This document shows positions 26,358 through 35,457 of a DNA stretch of 47,500 nucleotides, piece after piece. Made by a program: the position numbers and the translations under genes. Position 1 is the first letter of the stretch. Each line of letters begins with the position of its first letter. The DNA is from Isosphaeraceae bacterium (GTDB lineage: Bacteria > Planctomycetota > Planctomycetia > Isosphaerales > Isosphaeraceae), in contig JANXSX010000173.1 in NCBI GenBank assembly GCA_025356475.1, positions 1-47,500 on the forward strand, in the 5' to 3' direction. The notes under the pieces were generated by a model. That model saw only the letters and a program-made list of their open reading frames with translations. It made no database searches and was not told where the DNA came from.

Positions 26358-28622
26358 TTACTCAGGAGGTAAGGGCGGCAGGGTCATCTTGGCATCGAGA
26401 ATGCCAGGCTCGCTGGCAACCGGCTTGGGAGCTGCGGACGTGTTGACCAAGCTCGGATCCAAAACAGCGGGCCGAGGTCGGGTCTGTGAGATCGAAAAGT
26501 TCGACTCGCCGGCGGGAACGACTGGGGTGCCAGGGCTAGATCTGGGGCCGACCGGTCCGACAGGGGCGGGCAACGGGGGCAAGACGATCGGTGAGTTGTC
26601 GCCGTCTTCTGGGGCCATCGGCACGACGGGATCGGGGACATGGCTAGCACCGGTGTTCGGCTCGGGGTGGAGCGGCCCATCGGGTCTGATCAGCAGTTGC
26701 TTGTGAGCTTCTTGCTGGTCCTTGGCCTGGACATAGGCTCGCTTGGGGTAGGGACCTTCCGCGACCGCGATGTTGTTGTAGGCCAGTAACGTCCCCTTCG
26801 CCTCTTCAAGTGCGGCGATAGAAGTGTTGTAACTGGTCTTGAACTGAGCTTCTTGAGCGACAGCCGTGGCGTACTGGCTGACCGCATCAAGGTAGCGGTC
26901 GATCGTGATCTTACCTTCGTCGTAGAACGCTTTCTGGGCATCGAGCCGCTGGGCGGCCGCTTCCCGGAACCGTCGGGCGATCTTGAACTGCTTGTAGTTG
27001 GCATCGACCTCTTGGAAGAACCGGGCGAGCGAGTGGGTCGTCTGGTGGACGATCTGATTGAGATTCGCTCGGTTCTTCAAGAGTACATATTGAGCCTGCC
27101 GGGTATTTGCGAGTGGACCGCGGAACCCAAGCGGCATCTGGAAGGTCAAACCAAGCTGATACTGCTGGAAGTTCTTCAGGGGCATTCCTCCCCCGTTGAT
27201 ACCTGCCGTACGCTGGGCCAGCGAGGTTCTCGGGTCGATCGCGAATAAGGTCGAACCGGTCATGACCGCGTTCGCCTTGTCGAGATGCTGGCCCAAGCCG
27301 TTGAACTGATAGAGGGCCTGGAGGTTCAAGACCGGCAAGAGCTGGTTGCGGGCGACGAGGAGCTGCAGCTCGGCAAGCCGGACAAGTAACTGCTGGTTGA
27401 CGATATCAGGCTGGAACGCGAGCATCTGGGCAAGGCTGGATTCCCAGTCAGGTTCAAACCGGGACTCTTGCGGAGCAGTGACCGGGATGATCCGGCGATT
27501 GTCCGCGGGTGGTAGCCCCAGAATGTTTCGGAGCTGGCGTTCGGTATTGATCAGGTCGTTGGTCGCGGTGACCAGGTCGAGCCGGAAACGTTCGAGCTGC
27601 TGGGAGGCCTCGGCGACATTCGCAATGGTCCCTCGACCGACTTCCAACTCCGCCTGTTCGCGACGAAGGATCTCCTGGCCAAGATCGACGGCAACCTCGC
27701 GGCTCCAGAGTTGAACCGTCTGTTGTGAGAGAGCCCAGTACTGCTGCTCGATCGAGCGAACGTGCTCCATGATCGCAGCCTTGAACTTCCAGACCGCCGA
27801 GTCGGCGTTGATCCGAGCGATCACGATTCCCGCTCGGTTCGCCTCGAGACCGCTGAGGTTCTGGGCTGTACCGCCGAGCAACGGCTGAGTGATCGAGAGC
27901 TGGGTGTTGGTCGTCCAGGCACCCGGGTAGGTGTTCGAGGTACTATTGGTGTAGGCGTAGTTGGCATTGTACTGGACTTGCAGGACCGAGCCGGTGGCCG
28001 CTCGCTTCTGAATCGTTGACTGAAGCTGGAGCGTATCTTGGATGAAGATGACCGGGAACTTGGGTCCACCGAATTGGCCAGCCTGGATACCATTATTGAA
28101 GGGGGTTTCGCTCTTACCCCAGAACAAGGTTGTCGACAAGTTGGCGTCGAAGACCGAGAGTGCCTGAGCGATCTGAGTTTCCTGGATCGCCGGGTCGTAG
28201 ACGGTTGCCAGGGCACCTGAGCCCAGCACACCACTCGTTCCAACCCCGGTATTGAGCGGTGAGGGCTCGAAGCCACCGACCGGAATCCCTTGGGCACCCA
28301 AGGGGATAACGCGGACAACTTCCGAGTTATCGAGCCCGATCTTGATAGCCTCTTGCAAGGTCATCGGCCAGACTTCACGGGCTTCCGGGTCGTTGGTGGT
28401 GCGTGGCTTAGTCAGCTTAGGCAGCGGCAACGGCAACTGACTGGTAAAGCTGGCTTTTGTGACCTGAGCGTCTTCCTCAGCCCGAGCCCCGACATCATCA
28501 CGGGGGGCCGATTTCGACTGGTCGATGTAGGGCACCCGCTGGCAACCGGCCGAGGCGATCATCGCCACCGACGCTGTCAACAGGGCCAGGGACCGCATCC
28601 GTGCGGGAAAGGTCAATCGCAT
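26358..28622 (-). CDS. TolC-like outer-membrane efflux lipoprotein
   Basis: The frame runs up to 28904, but the lipoprotein signal begins at the ATG at 28622, with AAGGA 9 bases upstream, giving 754 residues. The lipobox Cys is C27 in IASAGC, after a hydrophobic stretch (SLALLTASVAMIAS). The TolC/OEP-type outer-membrane factor domain covers about 80-620, in two long halves rich in helical repeats, with typical segments such as LQEAIKIGLDNSE, RRILGLPPADNRR-like turns, and AQFKTSYNTSIAALEEAKG near the end. The C-terminal 100 residues are a Pro/Gly-rich extension (long for the family, probably disordered). No partner pump gene is adjacent, so it may work with several inner-membrane systems. Its 479-bp upstream gap (28623-29101) holds no other gene. 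Confidence 0.92.
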   Translation of the reverse strand: MRLTFPARMRSLALLTASVAMIASAGCQRVPYIDQSKSAPRDDVGARAEEDAQVTKASFTSQLPLPLPKLTKPRTTNDPEAREVWPMTLQEAIKIGLDNSEVVRVIPLGAQGIPVGGFEPSPLNTGVGTSGVLGSGALATVYDPAIQETQIAQALSVFDANLSTTLFWGKSETPFNNGIQAGQFGGPKFPVIFIQDTLQLQSTIQKRAATGSVLQVQYNANYAYTNSTSNTYPGAWTTNTQLSITQPLLGGTAQNLSGLEANRAGIVIARINADSAVWKFKAAIMEHVRSIEQQYWALSQQTVQLWSREVAVDLGQEILRREQAELEVGRGTIANVAEASQQLERFRLDLVTATNDLINTERQLRNILGLPPADNRRIIPVTAPQESRFEPDWESSLAQMLAFQPDIVNQQLLVRLAELQLLVARNQLLPVLNLQALYQFNGLGQHLDKANAVMTGSTLFAIDPRTSLAQRTAGINGGGMPLKNFQQYQLGLTFQMPLGFRGPLANTRQAQYVLLKNRANLNQIVHQTTHSLARFFQEVDANYKQFKIARRFREAAAQRLDAQKAFYDEGKITIDRYLDAVSQYATAVAQEAQFKTSYNTSIAALEEAKGTLLAYNNIAVAEGPYPKRAYVQAKDQQEAHKQLLIRPDGPLHPEPNTGASHVPDPVVPMAPEDGDNSPIVLPPLPAPVGPVGPRSSPGTPVVPAGESNFSISQTRPRPAVLDPSLVNTSAAPKPVASEPGILDAKMTLPPLPPE

Positions 28623-29101
28623 GGCCAGACCGTCCTTGCCAAATATCGCCATGTGACGAGTGGAACCAGACCCTTTTGCATCAGGAGGTCGCCGTTGCGG
28701 CCGGCCTCGCGATGATCCAGGTGCCGGTTTTGGGCCGTTCGCATCCATGCGGTCCGGCCAACGGCTCTCGGCATTCACTCCGGGTAGCCCCACGCGCCCA
28801 TCCCTCCAACCCGTACAGGGTCCCAAGTGATCAACCAGCCCTAGAGTTCGACTCCCAGTCGTATCCCCGAAACAGGGGTACAAGAGGTCACCGGCACGGG
28901 CCAATCGATCGTATGTCGGGTTGTATCGGTCGAACGAGATGTGCGTCTTGAAGCGAATAAGCGAAGTTTAACGGTTTTGTCGGATATGATCCATCGCAAC
29001 CGTCCGAAACTGAGCCAGTGCCCCGAGAGCGCTGCATCAGCCTCGCACTAATCCTTAGAACAGGACAGGGGAATACTCGCGATTCCCACGAAAACTTACG
29101 C
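28623..29101. other. Intergenic region upstream of the TolC-like gene
   Basis: 479 bp. It contains the promoter and leader of the TolC-like gene and the 3' flank of the Mpo1-like gene. I find no tRNA, clear promoter pair or strong hairpin. A short open frame continues here from 28622 to 28904 but is Arg/Pro-rich and not family-like. Confidence 0.45.
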
Positions 29102-29425
29102 TCACGCCGAGTTCTGCGGAGATTGCCGACGCGGGGCGATCTCCACATAAGGAAGCCCGAGCTTCCTCTTGAGCCAGATGACTTCACCGGGATCACTCCC
29201 TTCCAGGGCGTGTCCCACGAACTGAATCAGGTATCCACCGACGAACAGGCCAACCCCCAGGAAAGCGATCCCTAACGACCAAGCCATCAAAGCAAGCGGC
29301 AACAGCATCGGGCCGAGAACCGTCGCGGGGATCCCGATAATGTGTAGCCCAAAGCTTAATGGGTCGCGGTGCCGGGCAATCCACCCATCGATCAGCGGAT
29401 CACGAGGCTGGGGGGGGCAAAACAT
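29102..29425 (-). CDS. Mpo1/DUF962-family small membrane protein
   Basis: 107 residues with three hydrophobic stretches (about 26-36, 38-53, 55-70). The family marks are the N-terminal HRDPLSFGLHIIGIP and QFVGHALEGSDPGE, which hold the histidine pairs conserved in DUF962/Mpo1 proteins (yeast YGL010w). In yeast this family is a dioxygenase of fatty-acid alpha-oxidation; in bacteria the role is not settled. The protein is of normal family length. Start at 29425 has only a weak ribosome site. It stands alone, divergent from lpxK. Confidence 0.85.
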   Translation of the reverse strand: MFCPPQPRDPLIDGWIARHRDPLSFGLHIIGIPATVLGPMLLPLALMAWSLGIAFLGVGLFVGGYLIQFVGHALEGSDPGEVIWLKRKLGLPYVEIAPRRQSPQNSA

Positions 29426-29606
29426 GCGGGTGTCGTCTCGACGTTGACGGATGTTCGAGGCCCAGCTAGGGTGACAATCGTATTACGAGAATAGCCAACC
29501 TGGGATGACGCGGCAAGTACCTGCGAAATCGGGGCTGAGTCCTGGAGTGGTGTGAGGGCGTTGACTCTCTTCCTTGGCCCTATCTCTACCCTCGATTCAT
29601 ACGGAC

Positions 29607-30698
29607 ATGGAGGCCTGGACGCTGGCAAGCTCTCGATTCACCCAGGCTGCATATCTTCGACTGGTCCGCAACCAAACCCGAGGACCGCTCGCCAGTCTGG
29701 CTCGGTTCGGCTTGAGCCTCGCTTCGGGAGCCTATGCGCTCGGGGTCTCGGGGCGAGATCTGGCGTTCCGGCGCGGCTGGAAGACCACCTTCCCGGCCGG
29801 TATCCCGGTCGTCTCGATCGGCAACATTACTCTAGGTGGAACGGGCAAGACCCCAATGGTCGAGGCGGTCGCTCGCTGGTACCGCCGCCGAGATGTCCGG
29901 GTCGCGATCCTGAGTCGGGGCTACGGGGGCTCGGCTGGCCTAAACGATGAGGGGCGTGTCCTGGAGGAGAATCTCCCGGACGTTCCCCACCTTCAAGGAG
30001 CGGATCGCGTCGCACTCGCGACCACAGCCGTTGAGGAGCTTGAGGCTCAGATCTTAGTCCTCGACGATGGATTCCAGCACCGTCGGCTCCAGCGCGATCT
30101 TGATATCGTGCTGATTGACGCCCTCGACCCCTTTGGCGGTGGCCAACTGTTCCCGCGAGGACTGTTGCGTGAACCCGCCTCGGCGCTCAGGCGTGCGGGG
30201 TTGGTGGTCCTGTCACGCTCCGACCTGGTGACGGCTGAACGTCGTCGCGAGATCCGAGCCGAGGCCGAACGTCGCGCTGGCCCCCTCAACTGGATCGAAG
30301 TCCGCCACGCCCCGCTCGACCTGATGGACGTGCACGGTCGATCCCTCCCGCTGGGCCATCTGGGAGGACGCACGATTGCCGCCTTCTGTGGGATCGGCAA
30401 TCCGGAGGGTTTCCGGCGCACGATCGCCCCCATGGGAACGGTCCTCGAGCTCCGTTCCTATCCCGATCATCACGCCTATTCGGCCTCCGATGTCGCCGAG
30501 CTGGGTCAGTGGATCAAGGCGACCGGTGCCGACCTGGCCTTGACCACTCAGAAGGATTTCGTGAAGCTCCGCGTTGAGCGCCTTGGGGGTGTCCCCCTCT
30601 ACCTGGTGCGGATCGGCCTGCAGATCCTGGATGGTGAGGCCCTCCTCGATCGGGCGCTCTCCAAGCTCTTGCCCTCCACGGGGAAGGAATCGCCGTGA
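29607..30698 (+). CDS. lpxK: Tetraacyldisaccharide 4'-kinase LpxK
   Basis: The 363-residue enzyme from the ATG at 29607 adds the 4'-phosphate to lipid A precursor at the inner membrane. A TTG 33 bases upstream is a less likely start. An N-terminal hydrophobic stretch (about 33-50) is the membrane anchor. The Walker A motif is GNITLGGTGKTP (72-83), followed by LSRGYGG and the LpxK signature LVLDDGFQHRRLQRD. The rest matches the family through YPDHHAYSASD and LTTQKDFVKL. It shows that this organism makes lipid A, in line with a Gram-negative outer membrane. It is first of a nine-gene cluster, overlapping the next start by 4 bases (GTGA). Confidence 0.97.
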   Translation: MEAWTLASSRFTQAAYLRLVRNQTRGPLASLARFGLSLASGAYALGVSGRDLAFRRGWKTTFPAGIPVVSIGNITLGGTGKTPMVEAVARWYRRRDVRVAILSRGYGGSAGLNDEGRVLEENLPDVPHLQGADRVALATTAVEELEAQILVLDDGFQHRRLQRDLDIVLIDALDPFGGGQLFPRGLLREPASALRRAGLVVLSRSDLVTAERRREIRAEAERRAGPLNWIEVRHAPLDLMDVHGRSLPLGHLGGRTIAAFCGIGNPEGFRRTIAPMGTVLELRSYPDHHAYSASDVAELGQWIKATGADLALTTQKDFVKLRVERLGGVPLYLVRIGLQILDGEALLDRALSKLLPSTGKESP

Positions 30699-31684
30699 CC
30701 GAACCCGAGCCTCTCAATCTCGACGATCTGACTTTTGAGCCCCTGGCGACGCGTCCGAGTAAAGTCGTTCTCGACGATCTTGGCCGACCGACCGAGCCAG
30801 GAGTTAGCCTGGAACATTGGCTCGATGCCCTCCCCCAACAACTGGCTGGCAAGGGCTTTCGTCGACTCCGCGATGCCATCGTCACGGCCCGAGCGACAGG
30901 CAAGCCGGTCGCTGCGGCCCTGGGCGGCCACGTGATCAAGACCGGTTGTGGGTCGTACCTGGTCGACTGGGTCAAGCGAGGGGTTCTCAATGGGTTAGCC
31001 CTCAACGGATCGGCGGCAATCCACGATAGCGAACTCGCCATGGCCGGACATACCAGTGAAGATGTCGGAGCAAGGCTCATCGGTGGTCAGTTTGGATTCG
31101 CTCGCGAGACCTCAGAACTCTTCGTCAAAGCCTGTAACCGAGCCGCAGCCGAGGGCTGTGGGTTAGGTAAGGCTTTGGGAATGGAACTCGAAGCCAACGA
31201 TGGGCCGGGAGTCGATTCGAGTGTCTTGGTGGCCGCTCATCGTAAGGGGATACCGTTGACGGTCCATGTGGCGATCGGCACCGACATTGTTCATATGACG
31301 GGCGACCTCGACGGCGCTGCCCTGGGTAAGGCCTGCCTCGACGACTTCCGCAAGTTCACCAACCTGATTGCGACGATGTCCGACGGCGTCTGGCTCAACC
31401 TCGGAAGTGCCGTTGTCATGCCGGAAGTCTTTCTCAAGGCGGTCTCGATTGTCCGGAATCTTGGTAAACCACTCGACCGTTTGACGACGGCGAACCTCGA
31501 CTTCCAGCAGCAATATCGAGGTCTGTTGAACGTGCTCCAGCGTCCAGGTGCGGAAGGGATTGCCCTGACGGGCCATCATGAACTGATGATCCCTCTACTC
31601 CATGCGGCGGTCGTCAATCGCCTGGGCTGGGACCATGTGATCCCTGCGCCTCACGTCCGACCTCGACCGGTGTCAAACTCATGA
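30695..31684 (+). CDS. Deoxyhypusine-synthase-like protein of unknown function in the LPS cluster
   Basis: Starts at the GTG at 30695 (GGAAGG upstream), 329 residues. I do not recognise a named family with certainty. The core pattern of Gly-rich turns (GGHVIKTGCGSYLVDW, then LALNGSAAIHDSELAMAG, then VDSSVLVAAHRKGIPLTVHVAIG) strongly recalls the NAD-binding fold of deoxyhypusine synthase. The lysine-bearing motif of the eukaryotic and archaeal enzyme is not seen. Such bacterial DHS-like proteins have various substrates, and none has been tied to LPS as far as I know. The gene is locked between lpxK and a heptosyltransferase by 4-base overlaps on both sides, so its job is probably coupled to lipid A-core assembly, possibly by making or adding an amino-alkyl group. 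That is a guess. Confidence 0.6.
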   Translation: MTEPEPLNLDDLTFEPLATRPSKVVLDDLGRPTEPGVSLEHWLDALPQQLAGKGFRRLRDAIVTARATGKPVAAALGGHVIKTGCGSYLVDWVKRGVLNGLALNGSAAIHDSELAMAGHTSEDVGARLIGGQFGFARETSELFVKACNRAAAEGCGLGKALGMELEANDGPGVDSSVLVAAHRKGIPLTVHVAIGTDIVHMTGDLDGAALGKACLDDFRKFTNLIATMSDGVWLNLGSAVVMPEVFLKAVSIVRNLGKPLDRLTTANLDFQQQYRGLLNVLQRPGAEGIALTGHHELMIPLLHAAVVNRLGWDHVIPAPHVRPRPVSNS

Positions 31685-32760
31685 ACCTCCTGGTCGTTTG
31701 CCCCAACTTAATCGGCGATACGGTCATGGCCACGCCGACCTTTCGAGCCCTTCGGGCGGGCTTCCCCGAGGCGCGGATCGTCGCGGTGGTCCGGCCCCAG
31801 GTCTCACCTGTACTCGACGGCGGTCCCTGGTTTGACGAGCGGATTCTCTATGATCGCAAGTCGGACAAGCCCGAGTTTCAGACCAAGGCGGTGGTCGCCC
31901 GAGTCTGCGATGAAGCCCCCGACCTCGCGGTCCTTCTGCCCAACTCCTTTCGCTCGGCTCTTCTGGCCTGGCGATCTGGGGCCAAGCGCCGAGTGGGGTA
32001 CGCTCGCGGAGGACGAGGACTCATTCTGACCGATCGGCTTGCCCCTCCGCGCGATCAAGCGGGTCGATATCTGCCGACCCCGATCGTCGAGTACTACCTC
32101 AAACTCGCCCGCCACCTCAACTGCCCGGTCGCGTCGTTACGGACCGAACTCTATACGACCCCCATCGACGAGGCCGCAGCCGACCTGGCGTGGTCTCAGC
32201 TCGGCCTCGGTCATGAGGGGCAACCGGTCGTTTGTTTGAATACGGGTGGGGCGTTCGGTCCTGCCAAGAGTTGGCCGTCCGAGTACTTCGCGACCCTGGC
32301 CAGAAGGCTCGCCGAGGAGCGAGGCGTCGGCGTCCTAGTTCTCTGTGGACCAAGCGAACGCGATCCCGCACGCACGATCGTGGCCCAGGCGGATCACCCC
32401 TCGGTCATCAGTCTGGCGGATCAGGAGCTGAGCATCGGTTTGAGCAAGGCCTGTGTGCGGCGTAGCTCGCTCTTGATCACAACCGATAGCGGCCCACGTC
32501 ACTTTGCGCCCCCATTTGATGTCCCAGTTCTGAGCCTCTTCGGTCCGACCGAGATCGCTTGGACTCGGACCAATCATCCCCTATCGACTCATATCTTTCA
32601 TCCGGTCCCCTGTGGACCCTGTCAAAAACCGATCTGTCCGCTGGGTCACCACCGCTGTATGCGTGACCTGACCCCCGAGAGTGTTTATCCGATCGCCTTA
32701 CGAATGATCAGGTCGCGACACCCGAGCCGAACGGAGACCGTGACATGGCAGGCTGGCTAA
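31681..32760 (+). CDS. Heptosyltransferase-type glycosyltransferase (GT9)
   Basis: The 359-residue protein begins at the ATG at 31681 (ATGA overlap). The opening LLVVCPNLIGDTVMATPTFRALR is the GT9 N-terminal nucleotide-sugar/acceptor motif of WaaC/WaaF. The C-terminal half has VVCLNTGGAFGPAKSWP, the ADP-heptose-binding signature, and ITTDSGPRHFAPPFDVPVLSLFGPT. It ends with a Cys-rich segment (CGPCQKPICPLGHHRCMRDL), common in WaaF-like proteins. It adds heptose or a related sugar to the LPS inner core, on the cytoplasmic side. Which transferase of the family (I or II) cannot be read. Its 3' end overlaps the next gene by 16 bases. Confidence 0.94.
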   Translation: MNLLVVCPNLIGDTVMATPTFRALRAGFPEARIVAVVRPQVSPVLDGGPWFDERILYDRKSDKPEFQTKAVVARVCDEAPDLAVLLPNSFRSALLAWRSGAKRRVGYARGGRGLILTDRLAPPRDQAGRYLPTPIVEYYLKLARHLNCPVASLRTELYTTPIDEAAADLAWSQLGLGHEGQPVVCLNTGGAFGPAKSWPSEYFATLARRLAEERGVGVLVLCGPSERDPARTIVAQADHPSVISLADQELSIGLSKACVRRSSLLITTDSGPRHFAPPFDVPVLSLFGPTEIAWTRTNHPLSTHIFHPVPCGPCQKPICPLGHHRCMRDLTPESVYPIALRMIRSRHPSRTETVTWQAG

Positions 32761-33683
32761 TCACGGGAGGCGGAGGATTTCTTGGGCGGCACGTTCTGGA
32801 CCAAGTTCGGTCCCGTGATGATGTGATTGTGATCGGGCGCCGTGTTCCCCCAGGTTGGCCAGTGGATCGATTCCTCAAGGTAGACCTTGGGGATCCTGAT
32901 ATCGTCCGCGAGGCAGTTCAGAACACTCGACCTCAAGTTGCCCTTCATCTCGCGGGCCGGACCCCCCCTGCCCTTCCGGACGAACTCTATCGCGCGAACG
33001 TGCTAGGCACCCTGCACCTCTTGGATGCCCTCCGAAGCCTTAGATCTACGATTCGCCTGGTTCTGGCGGGCTCTGCGGCGGAACTGGGCCCGGTCGATGA
33101 TTCGGATCTGCCAGTGAGTGAGACTTATGTTCCCAAGCCTGTAAATGCGTATGGTCTGAGTAAGCATCTCGCGAGCGTGGCTGCGCTGGCGACCGATCTG
33201 CCGATCGAGGTTGTTCTCGCCCGCGTTTTCAACCCGATCGGTCCCGGCTTGCCTGACTCGCAAGCCTTCGGGCGGTTCGCGGTCGAACTCTCCAAGCCAC
33301 GGACTTTGAACCGATCCGAGAAGCAATTGCCTCTCACGCTTCGGGTTGGGGACCTTGAGGTCAAACGCGACTTCGTCGATGTCCGAGACGTGGCCAAGGC
33401 TCTCATCATGCTTGCCGAACAGGGGTCGCCTGGGATCTATCACGTCGGGACAGGCCGTTCGCACTTTGTTCGCGAAGGGCTTGATCTCTTGATTCATGAC
33501 AGTCGCCGTCAGGTCCATGTCGAGATCGACCCACGGCTCTACGGTCTTCCAGGGCCAAGGGACTCGCGTGCGGATATCACACGCATCCAATCCGAGATCG
33601 GTTGGTCGCCGAGCTTTGAGTTTGAGCAGTCCATCACAGACCTCTGGAACGAAGTCAGCTTGCGTGACCTTTCGATCCCGTAA
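32745..33683 (+). CDS. NAD-dependent sugar epimerase/dehydratase (extended SDR)
   Basis: The 312-residue protein starts at the ATG at 32745, inside the previous gene. Its Rossmann motif is GGGGFLG (8-14); S110, Y136 and K140 (YGLSK) form the active site of an extended short-chain dehydrogenase. Substrate-loop signature ARVFNPIGPG and DFVDVRDVAKA are typical of GDP-6-deoxy-hexulose reductases/GDP-mannose-dehydratase-like enzymes, so it likely makes a nucleotide sugar for the transferases next to it. The exact sugar is not known. A 7-bp hairpin and an internal promoter follow. Confidence 0.92.
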   Translation: MAGWLITGGGGFLGRHVLDQVRSRDDVIVIGRRVPPGWPVDRFLKVDLGDPDIVREAVQNTRPQVALHLAGRTPPALPDELYRANVLGTLHLLDALRSLRSTIRLVLAGSAAELGPVDDSDLPVSETYVPKPVNAYGLSKHLASVAALATDLPIEVVLARVFNPIGPGLPDSQAFGRFAVELSKPRTLNRSEKQLPLTLRVGDLEVKRDFVDVRDVAKALIMLAEQGSPGIYHVGTGRSHFVREGLDLLIHDSRRQVHVEIDPRLYGLPGPRDSRADITRIQSEIGWSPSFEFEQSITDLWNEVSLRDLSIP

Positions 33684-33686
33684 GCT

Positions 33687-33703
33687 GGGTGAGCGCCTCA
33701 CCC
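33687..33703 (+). terminator. Hairpin after the epimerase gene
   Basis: GGGTGAG-CGC-CTCACCC, a perfect 7-bp stem 3 bases after the stop codon, without a T-run. It stands just before the promoter at 33738 and may divide the cluster into two transcripts. Confidence 0.5.
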
Positions 33704-33737
33704 TCGCAGGTGGAAATCGTATCGAGCTGAGTTGCGG

Positions 33738-33765
33738 TTGACCGATGTGGGCTCGACCGTATAAT
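33738..33765 (+). promoter_or_regulatory. Near-perfect sigma-70 promoter
   Basis: TTGACC (33738-33743), 16-base spacer, TATAAT (33760-33765). A start about 7 bases later would give a 57-base leader to the glycosyltransferase at 33829. This is the best promoter in the window, and it rules out a translation start at 33745. Confidence 0.75.
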
Positions 33766-33828
33766 CCGGACCAAGGCGAGGGATCGCCACGCGCACGGGT
33801 CCGCATTGTTCTGGCCAGGGAGGGTCGC

Positions 33829-35457
33829 ATGGCGAGCCGCCGACCGTTGGTTGGCCTGGTGTTTCTGGCTGCCTCCCTTCATCTCTTCGGGATGCTTCGC
33901 GAGCCCCTTCCTGCGCAGGACGGCCTGAAGTTCTTCCGGGTCGCCCGGCAGTTTCAGACACTTTCTTGGGCGGAAGCTGTCCGTAAATCGGATCAGCACC
34001 CGCTGTATCCTGCTCTGATCGCCGCGACCGAACCCGTGGTCGCGAGCGTGATCGGTCACGGTCCAAACACGTGGCGGATCAGCGGGCAACTTGTGTCCAT
34101 GCTTGCTGCGCTGGCATTGATGATCCCGTTGCATGGCCTTGCTCGATCACTCTTTGATGACCGCTCAGCGACGTTGGCAGTGTTCCTATTCTTGATCCTG
34201 CCACTCCCATCGGAACTTGGTCATGATACTCTCAGCGACATGACGGCGCTCCTGGCGTTCGTGGTATCTGTTCGGCTGGGAGAGTGTGCCCTCCGCACCA
34301 AGAATGCAAGCGTGGCGATTCGTTGTGGGCTCGCGGCCGGGATCGGTTATCTCGCGAGGCCCGAGGTCGCATTGGTACCGGTCGCTGTCGTTCTTACAGC
34401 GATCACTCGGTGGCGACCATCGTTCGGCTGGGATCGGGTTGCAAGCCTTCGATATGCAGGTCTCTCGGTCGCGCTTCTGGCGACGATCGGTTCTTACGCA
34501 CTGGTCAAAGGCGAGGTTTCCGAGAAGCTGGCCCTTCGGCTCGGTGCGGGACTGAAGGCGAGCGCCCCTGCCAAGCTCGTGAATACGGGGGCTCCCCAAG
34601 GTCTTGACGATCCCAAGTTCAATTTTGCCCCCAAGGAAGAAGACGACGAAGGGCTCACCGCCTCCCCTGGTCTGGCGACCGCAACCTTGTTCTATCGCTG
34701 GGCTGGCACCTTGGGCTTTGTCCTTGTTCCGCTCGCTGTGTACGGTCTGTTTCGTCATCGCATTGGGCGACCCACGGAGATTGGCTCAGGGGGTACTCAC
34801 TCCGTGCATGTCCCCCTTGATTTGCTCGAAAATGACACGGGGTCTGGTGCCCGGTTCATCGGGATCTACATGATTCTGTTTACCCTGATCGTGATTCGTC
34901 ACGCATCGACACTAGGGTATCTCTCGGGTCGACATACATTGCCTCTTGTTGTGCTGACCCTTCCGTGGGTGGCTGCCGGCTATATCGCCTGGACACGTGA
35001 CCTGGCGGCTTCGCGAGGTTGGAACCCTACTGGAGTGCGCAGGCGTCGGGCGATGAGCGCGATGCTGGCGATCGTGATCGGCACCAGTATCCAGATCTAC
35101 AAGCCCGGCCATCCCAGTCGTTGGGGACACCTCGCGGCAGGTCGCTGGCTATCCGCTCAGACAGCCGTCACCGACCCTGTTCTCGACACTCGTGGCTGGG
35201 CTCGATTCGTGGCCGACCGACCGGGATACGACTACTGGCATGTCAAGCAAGCGCTTTCGGATCGGAATCTTGCTTACGTGGTTGTCGGTCGTGACGAGCT
35301 AGAGGCGGAGAGCCCCCGGGCCAAAACCTTACAGGCGATCCTTGCCTACGCCGGTGAGCCTATGGCCGACTTCCCCTCTCGCAAGGGAGGACACGACAAG
35401 TCGGTCTGGATCTATCGCTACCGCGCCCCCGAGAACTGGGAGGGGCTGAGCCTGTGA
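33829..35457 (+). CDS. Multi-pass membrane glycosyltransferase, GT-C/GT39-like
   Basis: The product has 542 residues from the ATG at 33829, with AGGGAGGG just upstream. About ten hydrophobic segments span the first 430 residues (for example VGLVFLAASLHLFG, LAALALMIPLHGL, and LPLVVLTLPWVAAGYIAW), and the last 130 form a soluble domain. The pattern, with an early Asp in the first outer loop (AQDGLKFF) and then HPLYPALIA, resembles ArnT/PMT-type transferases, which move a sugar from a polyprenyl-phosphate donor on the periplasmic side. Confidence in the exact family is moderate as it is divergent. It has its own promoter and overlaps the next gene by 4 bases (GTGA). Confidence 0.8.
   Translation: MASRRPLVGLVFLAASLHLFGMLREPLPAQDGLKFFRVARQFQTLSWAEAVRKSDQHPLYPALIAATEPVVASVIGHGPNTWRISGQLVSMLAALALMIPLHGLARSLFDDRSATLAVFLFLILPLPSELGHDTLSDMTALLAFVVSVRLGECALRTKNASVAIRCGLAAGIGYLARPEVALVPVAVVLTAITRWRPSFGWDRVASLRYAGLSVALLATIGSYALVKGEVSEKLALRLGAGLKASAPAKLVNTGAPQGLDDPKFNFAPKEEDDEGLTASPGLATATLFYRWAGTLGFVLVPLAVYGLFRHRIGRPTEIGSGGTHSVHVPLDLLENDTGSGARFIGIYMILFTLIVIRHASTLGYLSGRHTLPLVVLTLPWVAAGYIAWTRDLAASRGWNPTGVRRRRAMSAMLAIVIGTSIQIYKPGHPSRWGHLAAGRWLSAQTAVTDPVLDTRGWARFVADRPGYDYWHVKQALSDRNLAYVVVGRDELEAESPRAKTLQAILAYAGEPMADFPSRKGGHDKSVWIYRYRAPENWEGLSL

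Noticed and set aside
33003-33830. 275-codon minus-strand frame opposite the epimerase gene
   Set aside because: Antisense shadow; it also covers the promoter at 33738-33765.
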